DNA of 6,614 nt from Candidatus Cellulosilyticum pullistercoris. GTDB taxonomy: Bacteria > Bacillota > Clostridia > Lachnospirales > Cellulosilyticaceae. Below, one piece after another: positions 1 to 5,739 of the stretch. The stretch is from positions 1-6,614 of the forward strand of contig JAHLFQ010000031.1 in NCBI GenBank assembly GCA_018883705.1, in the 5' to 3' direction. How positions within the stretch are numbered: the stretch's first letter is position 1; every line of letters starts with the position of its first letter. The notes under the pieces are model-generated. The model was not told the DNA's origin. It saw only the letters and a list, made by a program, of their open reading frames with translations, and did no database searches. A program made the position numbers and the translations under genes.

Positions 1-696
1 TATCCATATAGCTGTAAACCAGAAGATGTATTTGCCGCATTAGGTAAAGATAGAGAAAATTACTTCTTCATTGATGTACAATCAAGAGGAGAATATCCAA
101 ACTACGCTAAGAAATTCTTAGAACACAACAATATTCAAATTGAGATGGGTCAAGAGGATGAGCAAATCTTAAGAGAAAACACAGTAGATTTCATTGCATT
201 TAGTTATTACTCATCAAGAGTAGTAAGTGCAGATCCAACAGTAGGTGAGCCAAAACTAGGAAATGCCTTTGCTGGTATCAAGAACCCACACTTACCTGAA
301 AGTGAATGGGGATGGCAAATTGATCCACTTGGTCTTCGTATTACTATGAATACCCTTTATGATCGTTATCAAAAACCATTATTTATCGTAGAAAATGGAC
401 TTGGAGCAGTAGATACATTAGAAGAAGATGGTACAATTACGGACGATTATCGAATTGCTTATTTAGAAGCACACATTAAAGCGATGATTGAAGCAGTAGA
501 AGAAGATGGTGTAGATTTAATTGGTTATACACCATGGGGTTGTATTGACCTTGTAAGTGCTTCAACAGGAGAAATGAAAAAACGTTATGGCTTTATCTAT
601 GTAGATAAAGATAATGCAGGAAATGGTACTTTAAAAAGATATAAAAAGAAATCATTTGACTGGTATAAAAACGTTATTGCTAACAACGGATTATAA
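1..696 (+). CDS. 6-phospho-beta-glucosidase, GH1 family (5'-truncated by window edge)
   Basis: The reading frame is open from base 1, so only the last 231 residues are visible; GH1 6-phospho-glycosidases are usually about 470-480 residues, so the N-terminal half with the acid/base TxNE motif lies upstream. Visible residue 131 (bases 391-393) is the Glu nucleophile in the motif FIVENGLGA. The stretch TPWGCIDLVSASTG followed by KKRYGFIYVD is the signature of phospho-specific members: S186, K194 and Y196 (fragment numbering) correspond to the Ser-Lys-Tyr set that binds the sugar 6-phosphate. It closely resembles E. coli BglA and AscB. The family hydrolyses cytoplasmic 6-phospho-beta-glucosides such as cellobiose-6-phosphate or phosphorylated aryl glucosides delivered by a PTS transporter, giving glucose-6-phosphate. 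The C-terminal end, rich in Lys and with a KKSFDWYK stretch, is normal for the family. A terminator follows 26 bases after the stop. The choice between bglA, ascB and similar symbols is not decidable here. Confidence 0.93.
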   Translation, partial: YPYSCKPEDVFAALGKDRENYFFIDVQSRGEYPNYAKKFLEHNNIQIEMGQEDEQILRENTVDFIAFSYYSSRVVSADPTVGEPKLGNAFAGIKNPHLPESEWGWQIDPLGLRITMNTLYDRYQKPLFIVENGLGAVDTLEEDGTITDDYRIAYLEAHIKAMIEAVEEDGVDLIGYTPWGCIDLVSASTGEMKKRYGFIYVDKDNAGNGTLKRYKKKSFDWYKNVIANNGL

Positions 697-722
697 ATCA
701 AAGCATAAATAAAGAATTTAGG

Positions 723-771
723 AAAAGCCGAGAAATAGGTGGTGTAAAACCCCTTATTTCTCGGCTTTTTT
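723..771. terminator. Rho-independent terminator, possibly bidirectional
   Basis: A perfect 15-bp inverted repeat (AAAAGCCGAGAAATA at 723-737 with TATTTCTCGGCTTTT at 755-769) ends in a run of T to 771. It sits 26 bases after the glucosidase stop codon and 23 bases beyond the stop of the convergent minus-strand gene. On the minus strand the trailing T run is only four bases before CC, so termination in that direction may be weaker. Confidence 0.92.
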
Positions 772-794
772 GTAATAGAAAGGCATAGTAATAG

Positions 795-1088
795 CTATTT
801 TTGAAATAGATGTTTAATGGCCATAATAGGATGATATAGTAACATCCAAGGGCCACTAAAACGCATAACTGCTCTAATTTTCTCTTTGTACTGTGGTGCA
901 TAGCAATGTGTAGGGCAGGCACTACAAAAGCTTTTATTTTCTCCATGTTTGCAATGAGTCAATCTTTTGTTAGCATACTCGGCTAAATCCTGACATTCAG
1001 AACATAAAGTCTTACAGTGATGTTTTCTACGGCAGTATACTTTAATCATGGCATTAACTATTTTTTTTTCTTGTTCAATACGTGACAT
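795..1088 (-). CDS. YgbA-family (nitrous oxide-stimulated promoter family) cysteine-rich protein
   Basis: A 97-residue basic cytoplasmic protein with eight cysteines (C19, C25, C29, C32, C46, C55, C58, C62), including CxxC pairs at 29-32 and 55-58 and a CPTHCYAP stretch. The C-terminal half has the conserved pattern IRAVMRFSGPWMLLYHPIMA. This arrangement matches the family named 'nitrous oxide-stimulated promoter', typified by E. coli YgbA. In E. coli, ygbA belongs to the regulon of the nitric-oxide sensor NsrR; the biochemical role is not settled. The cysteine spacing suggests metal or Fe-S binding, but that is inference. The start is supported by a GAAGGAAG ribosome binding site (minus-strand sense, 1098-1105) nine bases before the ATG, and conservation begins near the N-terminus (EKKIVNAMIKVYCRRKH). 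The gene converges on the glucosidase and is divergent from the Rieske oxidoreductase gene. Confidence 0.85.
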   Translation of the reverse strand: MSRIEQEKKIVNAMIKVYCRRKHHCKTLCSECQDLAEYANKRLTHCKHGENKSFCSACPTHCYAPQYKEKIRAVMRFSGPWMLLYHPIMAIKHLFQK

Positions 1089-1130
1089 ATTATTAATCTT
1101 CCTTCTGCAAATAATGAAAAGACTTCTATA

Positions 1131-1159
1131 AATAAATGTGAACCTAGAATATCTATCAA
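1131..1159 (-). promoter_or_regulatory. Weak candidate promoter for the YgbA-like gene
   Basis: Read on the minus strand, TTGATA (1159-1154) is followed after 17 bases by TTTATT (1136-1131), 4 of 6 matches to each sigma-A box. It lies about 45 bases upstream of the YgbA-like start codon, and the -35 box touches one of the palindromes at 1145-1155. The region is very AT-rich, so chance matches are expected and this is only a candidate. Confidence 0.22.
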
Positions 1160-1234
1160 ATATTTATTCATGATAATACAAAATAATAACCGTGTAAATA
1201 TAAAAATAAAAATTATTCTCATTTAGATATTCTA
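1145..1234. promoter_or_regulatory. Paired operator-like palindromes in a divergent intergenic region
   Basis: TAGAATATCTA (1145-1155) and TAGATATTCTA (1224-1234) are exact reverse complements of each other, and each has the internally palindromic form TAGA-N3-TCTA. They are 79 bases apart start to start, between the divergent YgbA-like and Rieske oxidoreductase genes. Two copies of a short dyad between divergent genes is a common arrangement for a shared regulator. The proximal copy touches the candidate -35 of the minus-strand gene. The rest of 1089-1357 is AT-rich, and I see no convincing plus-strand promoter in it. Confidence 0.35.
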
Positions 1235-1357
1235 AGGGACGACCTCTTTTTAAAGTCTATCGATGTATGAGAAATAGGGTATGACTTAAATAAGTAGAGA
1301 ATGAAGTTAGCCCATGGAAGATATACTAAGAAAAAAGATAAGAAGAGGGAAGAGCAT

Positions 1358-2905
1358 ATGGAAAAGAATTTATTTGGAAGACATGAGTCAGTATTCTTAG
1401 CAGATACGAAGGAGACCAATTATCCTAAACTAGAGCAGGACCTTCATACAGATTTAGTTATTATAGGAGGAGGGATTGTAGGGATTACACTTGCATACCT
1501 TATGAAGCATTCAGGACAGAAGGTTGTACTACTTGAAGCGGATCGCATCGCAACGGGAATGACGCCTAAAAGTACAGCAAAGCTTACTTTGCAGCATAGT
1601 CTCATATATGATGAGCTTATGCATACTAAAAGTCCAGGTAAGGCCAAACAATATGCAGATGCCAATCAGAGAGCTATTGAATTTGTAAGACAAACGGTTA
1701 AAGAAGAACAGATTGACTGTGATTTGATAGACATGCCTTCTTATGTTTTCACTGTAGAGGAGAAGAATATTAATCGGATTAAAAATGAGGTAGAAGCATG
1801 TAAGAGATTAGGAATAGATATGGTCTATAAGGAAAGTTTACCTCTTAACCTACCTGTCAAAGCAGCTATAGAATGGGGAGGTGCATCTTTATTTCATCCT
1901 AGGAAATATCTTTTACAACTAGCAGAAAAATTTATAAATGCAGGTGGAAAAATCTATGAGAATTCACCTGTTAGGTTAGTCATGCCGAAGGAGAATATGA
2001 GTTTAGAAACAGAAAATGGATGTCATATCTATGCACAAAGAATTGTCATTGCGTCTCATTTTCCTATGTATGATGGGTTAGGATTCTATTTTTCTAGGCT
2101 TAATATGAAGCGTCTATATGTCGTTGGAGCAGAAGTTGATAATGATAAACTTCCAAAGGGGAGTTTTATTTCTATAGATAACCCAAAATACTCTATTAGG
2201 CCTGTTTATGAGAAACGCGTTGTGCTTATTGGTGGTGGAGAACATCGTGTAGGGGATGATGAAAATGAGTATGCACATTTTGAAGAACTAAGTAAGTATG
2301 CAAAAAAAGTATTTGATACAGACAAGATATTATATCATTGGTCAACACAAGATTATGTTACCTCTGATAAAATACCCTATATAGGTTATTTAAATAGTAA
2401 TCTTTCTCATAATGTCTATGTTGCCACAGGATTTAATAAGTGGGGAATGACAGGTGGAACCAATGCTGCACTGGTTCTAAGAGATATGCTCCTAACAGGT
2501 AGAAGCACGTATGAAGAGCTCTTTAATCCAAAAAGGACAGGGGTATTTAGTGGAGCTACTTTTGCAATGCACAATATAACAGGTATAAAAAATTATTTAC
2601 AAGGAAAGTTACGTTCAATACCAAGAGAGAAATTTCCTGACAAAGAAGAAGCAGTAGTGACAAAGCTTGATGATGGTAATGTATATGGTATTTATCAAGA
2701 TTCAGAAGAAGTCTATCATATTGTTCATATTACCTGTCCACATGTGGGCGCAAACTTACGTTGGAATAGTGCAGAAAAATCATGGGATTGTCCATTCCAT
2801 GGTTCTAGATTTAGTATGGATGGAGAGATTCTAGAAGGACCAAGTACACATCCTTTAAATAGCTACAAAGAAAGTAAAAACCAAATTCATCCAAATCTTT
2901 ATTGA
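1358..2905 (+). CDS. FAD-dependent oxidoreductase with C-terminal Rieske [2Fe-2S] domain (YhfW-like)
   Basis: A 515-residue soluble two-domain protein. Residues about 30-400 form a DAO-type FAD-binding fold: the dinucleotide-binding loop GGGIVG at 37-42, the beta-2 acidic residue E60 that binds the ribose, and a C-terminal flavin motif ATGFNKWGMTGG at 356-367. Residues about 430-515 form a Rieske domain with both cluster-binding boxes intact: CPH (C460, H462), then fifteen residues, then CPFH (C478, H481). The order and length match Bacillus subtilis YhfW (about 509 residues), described as a putative Rieske iron-sulfur protein; substrate and electron partner are unknown to me. The frame extends up to an ATG at 1301, but the start at 1358 is preferred because GAGGG (1345-1349) lies eight bases before it, while 1301 has no good ribosome binding site. 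No hairpin terminator follows, so some transcription may continue toward the peptidase gene. Confidence 0.88.
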   Translation: MEKNLFGRHESVFLADTKETNYPKLEQDLHTDLVIIGGGIVGITLAYLMKHSGQKVVLLEADRIATGMTPKSTAKLTLQHSLIYDELMHTKSPGKAKQYADANQRAIEFVRQTVKEEQIDCDLIDMPSYVFTVEEKNINRIKNEVEACKRLGIDMVYKESLPLNLPVKAAIEWGGASLFHPRKYLLQLAEKFINAGGKIYENSPVRLVMPKENMSLETENGCHIYAQRIVIASHFPMYDGLGFYFSRLNMKRLYVVGAEVDNDKLPKGSFISIDNPKYSIRPVYEKRVVLIGGGEHRVGDDENEYAHFEELSKYAKKVFDTDKILYHWSTQDYVTSDKIPYIGYLNSNLSHNVYVATGFNKWGMTGGTNAALVLRDMLLTGRSTYEELFNPKRTGVFSGATFAMHNITGIKNYLQGKLRSIPREKFPDKEEAVVTKLDDGNVYGIYQDSEEVYHIVHITCPHVGANLRWNSAEKSWDCPFHGSRFSMDGEILEGPSTHPLNSYKESKNQIHPNLY

Positions 2906-2932
2906 AAAATAAGTTAATAAGTGTTAAGTATA

Positions 2933-2938
2933 TATAAT
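2933..2938 (+). promoter_or_regulatory. Possible -10 box for the peptidase transcript
   Basis: A perfect TATAAT lies 28 bases after the oxidoreductase stop. No good -35 sits at the usual distance: TTGAAA at 2902-2907 is 25 bases upstream, which is too far. If used, the transcript would have a leader of roughly 110 bases containing the stem-loop at 2976-3020. Confidence 0.32.
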
Positions 2939-2975
2939 AGATATAAAAATAGAACGCAGAGGCTAAGTGAAATAG

Positions 2976-3020
2976 TAGCCAGACTAGATACTTTATAGAG
3001 CGTGTATAAAGTAGTGGTTA
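2976..3020 (+). other. Extended stem-loop in the peptidase 5' leader
   Basis: The inner stem pairs TACTTTATA (2989-2997) with TATAAAGTA (3005-3013), nine perfect pairs around a seven-base loop. An outer stem pairs TAGCCA (2976-2981) with TGGTTA (3015-3020), six pairs including one G-U. The two stems are separated by an asymmetric internal loop of seven bases against one. It has no T tract, so it is not an intrinsic terminator; it ends 21 bases before the peptidase ribosome binding site. It may be an operator dyad or an mRNA leader structure. I do not recognise it as a known riboswitch class. Confidence 0.4.
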
Positions 3021-3055
3021 GAAGTGCGTACTAAAGAGAAAAGAGGAAGCGATAA

Positions 3056-5305
3056 ATGACAGATAAAGAATTAGATATGTTCTTACAAAAATGCCATAAA
3101 GAAGTTCTAGAAAAACAAAAATACTTAACAACAACTTATAAACTTAATGAATATACCACCTACAGTTTTAGTCAAGATAAAAGTAGTATTAAGCTTAAGA
3201 AAGCAGATCATGAAACACTTACATTCAAAGTAAAATGCATTGGTTCATGGCATAAAGAAGATAGAAGCTGGATATGGGGCTGGGCCAATGAAAATCTTTC
3301 AGAGGCGATTAGAGAAGAGGCAAAGTCTCTTAAAGAGCTTGAAAAAGTAACAGGTTTCAATATCTTTTTACAAGGCGGATTTGAATGTGAAGAAACAGTA
3401 GCACGTGATTTAGCTTTTGCAGGTATACATCAATTAGAAGCTATGGGTATTTATCGTATAGAGGTAGAAGGCAGCTATTTATTCTTAGCACTCATAGCTA
3501 TTGAAAAGGATGGGGAGCAAATGGGAAATAGTATGGATTGGAGTTTAAATGAGCTTTATGATTCCTTTGAAGGGAAGGCTTATCAAGAGGACTTAAAGAA
3601 ATTAGATACTTTAATTAAAGCATTAAATGAACTTGCTGAAGAAATAACTAAGGATCATAAGAAAGAAAAAGAAAAACTAGAACGTTATATAGCGCTTTCT
3701 GAAACACTGAGTTTAACTTTTGAGAAACTTAGCGTTTATGCTGAGCTTACTGTAAGTGCCAATGCAAAGGATGAAGATGCCAATAAATATGCGGATATTA
3801 TTGATCAAAAGCATAGCGAACTTGCTGAGGCAGAAACCAAAATTAGTAAATGGATTAGTGAAATTAAAGAGCTTTCATCAGTTATTGAATCCTCTGATAA
3901 GCTAAAGAACTTTAAGTTTTACTTAGAGGAAATAGTTGAGCAGAGTAAACATTTATTAAGTGAAAGGGAAGAATTAATACTTGCTAAGATGAAAAATACT
4001 GGTTCTACAGCTTGGGTCAATTACAAGAACCTACTTATTTCTACTCATAAAGTAGAACTTGAACAAGAAGGTAAAAAGGAAGAATTACCTTTAACTGTAG
4101 TGCTTAACATGGCATATGATAAAGATAAAGAGGTAAGAAAGAAAGCTTATGAAGCAGAAATTGCATCCTATAAAAAAATCGAAGAAGGGATTGCTGCTGC
4201 ATTAAACGGTATTAAAGGAGAAGTTATTACTATAGCTAAATTAAGAGGTTACGATTCACCTCTAGCTATGACTCTAGAAGATTCAAGAATGGATAAGAAA
4301 ACCTTAGATGCTATGCTTGAAGCGATGAAAGAAAGTATGCCGGTCTTTAGGAAATACTTAAGAAGAAAAGCTGAGCTTCTTGGTTATAGCAATGGTTTAC
4401 CTTTCTATGAAATGTATGCACCTGTTATTGATAAAGAGATGAAATATACTTATGAACAAGGTAAAGCTTTTGTTGAAAAGCAATTTAGGAGTTTTGATAC
4501 GAGCCTTGGTGATTATGCAAGAAAAGCAATGGATAACCATTGGATTGATGTGTTACCTAAAGAAGGTAAAGTAGGTGGTGCTTTCTGCTGTGGTGTCCAT
4601 AGTATTGGGGAAAGTAGAATTTTACTAAACTATGGAGATAATTTCGGTGATACGATTACAATGGCACATGAATTAGGACATGGCTATCATGGAGAATGTT
4701 TAAAAGAAGAAAGCATTCTTAATACGAATTATCCAATGCCACTTGCAGAAACAGCTTCTACTTTCTGTGAAACCATTGTTAAGAAGGCTGCTATTAAAGA
4801 AGGTAGCAAGGAAGAAGCATTTGCTATCTTAGAAACAGAAATCAGTGATAGTACACAAGTTATCGTGGACATTTACTCAAGATATTTATTTGAAACTGCT
4901 GTTTTTGAAAGTAGACAGGAAAGTCCTCTTACGGTAGAACAAATCAAAAATATGATGATAGAGGCACAAAAAGAAGCTTATGGAGAGGGGTTAGACCCTA
5001 ATTATCTTCATCCTTATATGTGGACTTGGAAGTCTCATTATTACTATGCAGATGCTAACTTCTATAACTTCCCATATGCCTTTGGACTTCTTTTTGCAAA
5101 AGGACTTTATGCTCAGTATCTAAAAGATAAAGAAGGTTTTCCAGGGAAATATAAGAAACTCCTTGCAGTAACAGGAAAAATGAAAATAGAAGATGTCACA
5201 AAGACGATTGGTATTGATGTATCTAACCCACAATTTTGGAGAGATTCTTTAAATATTGTGAAAGAGGACATTGAAGAATTCATGAAACTTAGCTATGAAT
5301 TATAA
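3056..5305 (+). CDS. pepF: M3-family oligoendopeptidase F with extra N-terminal DUF6882-like domain
   Basis: A 749-residue cytoplasmic zinc metallopeptidase, about 155 residues longer than the usual PepF-like size of about 590-600. From about residue 160 (MDWSLNELYDSFEG) onward it reads as a complete M3 enzyme: a helical, charged region (170-310), the zinc site HELGH at 538-542 with H538 and H542 as ligands and E539 as catalytic base, E565 in AETASTFCET as third ligand, and the substrate-binding C-terminal segment with HYYYADANFYNFPYAFG. The family cleaves short peptides, acting in peptide turnover. Residues 1 to about 155 form a separate domain with GSWHKEDRSWIWGWAN (W72, W74, W76), KELEKVTGF and a hydrophobic end LFLALIAI, which resembles the uncharacterised DUF6882 family from memory. 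The start has AGAGGA (3042-3047) eight bases upstream. There is no signal peptide or membrane segment. The small gene at 5380 probably shares its transcript. Confidence 0.92.
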   Translation: MTDKELDMFLQKCHKEVLEKQKYLTTTYKLNEYTTYSFSQDKSSIKLKKADHETLTFKVKCIGSWHKEDRSWIWGWANENLSEAIREEAKSLKELEKVTGFNIFLQGGFECEETVARDLAFAGIHQLEAMGIYRIEVEGSYLFLALIAIEKDGEQMGNSMDWSLNELYDSFEGKAYQEDLKKLDTLIKALNELAEEITKDHKKEKEKLERYIALSETLSLTFEKLSVYAELTVSANAKDEDANKYADIIDQKHSELAEAETKISKWISEIKELSSVIESSDKLKNFKFYLEEIVEQSKHLLSEREELILAKMKNTGSTAWVNYKNLLISTHKVELEQEGKKEELPLTVVLNMAYDKDKEVRKKAYEAEIASYKKIEEGIAAALNGIKGEVITIAKLRGYDSPLAMTLEDSRMDKKTLDAMLEAMKESMPVFRKYLRRKAELLGYSNGLPFYEMYAPVIDKEMKYTYEQGKAFVEKQFRSFDTSLGDYARKAMDNHWIDVLPKEGKVGGAFCCGVHSIGESRILLNYGDNFGDTITMAHELGHGYHGECLKEESILNTNYPMPLAETASTFCETIVKKAAIKEGSKEEAFAILETEISDSTQVIVDIYSRYLFETAVFESRQESPLTVEQIKNMMIEAQKEAYGEGLDPNYLHPYMWTWKSHYYYADANFYNFPYAFGLLFAKGLYAQYLKDKEGFPGKYKKLLAVTGKMKIEDVTKTIGIDVSNPQFWRDSLNIVKEDIEEFMKLSYEL
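3504..3523 (+). promoter_or_regulatory. Ribosome-binding-site-like sequence at the peptidase domain boundary
   Basis: AAAAGGA (3504-3510) and GGGGAG (3512-3517) lie just before the in-frame ATG of Met156 (3521-3523), with spacings of ten and three bases; a second in-frame ATG (Met160) follows at 3533. Starting at Met156 would give a 594-residue protein, the normal M3 length, without the N-terminal domain. It could be an internal start, a relic of two once-separate genes, or chance in a Glu/Lys/Gly-rich stretch. Confidence 0.25.
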
Positions 5306-5379
5306 GCATAGATGTTCTAAAAAATGTATGTATTTTAAATCATAGATAGGGCAAAATCTACTTAAAGGGAGATGATGCT

Positions 5380-5526
5380 ATGTCAAAAAAACAATCTATT
5401 GAAGCAGAATTACAAAGTAGAATGGATAATATGAAAGAGGCACAGAATTCTAAAAGCGGTTTTAAAAGTACCATGAGTTCTGGAACACAAGGTACTGGTG
5501 CTTCAATAAGTAGAAATCAACGTTAA
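5380..5526 (+). CDS. 48-residue hypothetical small protein
   Basis: An unrecognised 48-residue protein beginning MSKKQSIEAELQSRMDNMKE. The start is well supported by AAAGGGAG (5364-5371) with eight bases of spacing to the ATG; an overlapping ATG at 5372 is in another frame and too close to the ribosome binding site. The first half is charged and probably helical (residues 5-25). The second half (about 24-48) is rich in Ser, Thr, Gly and Asn and probably disordered. It has no cysteine, signal peptide or membrane segment. It starts 74 bases after the peptidase stop, with no terminator between and a strong terminator right after its own stop, so it looks like the last gene of that transcript. 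Function is unknown. The strong start, in-frame stop and terminator make a real gene likely. Confidence 0.72.
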   Translation: MSKKQSIEAELQSRMDNMKEAQNSKSGFKSTMSSGTQGTGASISRNQR

Positions 5527-5533
5527 TAATAAG

Positions 5534-5571
5534 AAAAGGTCTAGTAAGTTTAAACAGCTAGACCTTTTTTT
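5534..5571 (+). terminator. Rho-independent terminator after the small protein gene
   Basis: AAAAGGTCTAG (5534-5544) pairs perfectly with CTAGACCTTTT (5558-5568), eleven pairs around a 13-base loop, followed by a T run to 5571. It begins eight bases after the small-protein stop codon and would end the peptidase plus small-protein transcript. Confidence 0.93.
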
Positions 5572-5614
5572 ATCATATTAATTAATTTATGACTAACTAT
5601 CATCACAAAATATG

Positions 5615-5643
5615 TTGATGCATCGCATTATTTAAAGTATATT
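5615..5643 (+). promoter_or_regulatory. Sigma-A-type promoter for the GNAT gene
   Basis: TTGATG (5615-5620) and TATATT (5638-5643) are separated by exactly 17 bases, matching 4 of 6 and 5 of 6 consensus positions. It lies downstream of the terminator at 5534-5571 and gives a leader of roughly 90 bases before the GNAT start at 5740. The rest of 5527-5739 is AT-rich with no gene that I can see. Confidence 0.5.
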
Positions 5644-5650
5644 TTAAATA
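5629..5650. repeat. AT-rich inverted repeat over the -10 box
   Basis: TATTTAAA (5629-5636) and TTTAAATA (5643-5650) are exact reverse complements around six bases that contain most of the proposed -10 box. The position suits a repressor operator, but the composition is all A/T, so chance is a real alternative. Confidence 0.3.
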
Positions 5651-5739
5651 TAATAACTATTTTGGAAAATAATTCGGGCATAATATTTATAGAAATAGAG
5701 AGATTTTTAGGGATTATGAGGGGTGGAAGGAGATTAGAT

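Noticed and set aside
698..946. Minus-strand open frame of 82 codons
   Set aside because: It overlaps the YgbA-like gene in another frame and runs through the terminator; the overlapping protein has clear family motifs and this one has none.
1301..1357. Upstream ATG that would add 19 residues to the Rieske oxidoreductase
   Set aside because: No ribosome binding site precedes 1301, the extra residues are Lys/Arg-rich and unlike the family, and the ATG at 1358 has a well-spaced GAGGG.
1219..1419. Minus-strand open frame of 66 codons
   Set aside because: It lies antisense to the start of the oxidoreductase and across the intergenic region, with low-complexity hydrophobic composition and no supporting motif.
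1444..1665. Minus-strand open frame of 73 codons
   Set aside because: It is entirely antisense to the conserved FAD-binding region of the oxidoreductase.
2902..2930. TTGAAA with TAAGTA at 17-base spacing as a peptidase promoter
   Set aside because: The -10 match is only two of six positions, worse than the TATAAT slightly downstream.
5548..5555. GTTTAAAC palindrome in the second terminator loop
   Set aside because: An eight-base palindrome in an AT-rich loop needs no explanation beyond chance, and it has no partner elsewhere in the window.
5617..5624. GATGCATC palindrome beside the GNAT -35 box
   Set aside because: It is short, does not extend to either side, and is not repeated nearby.
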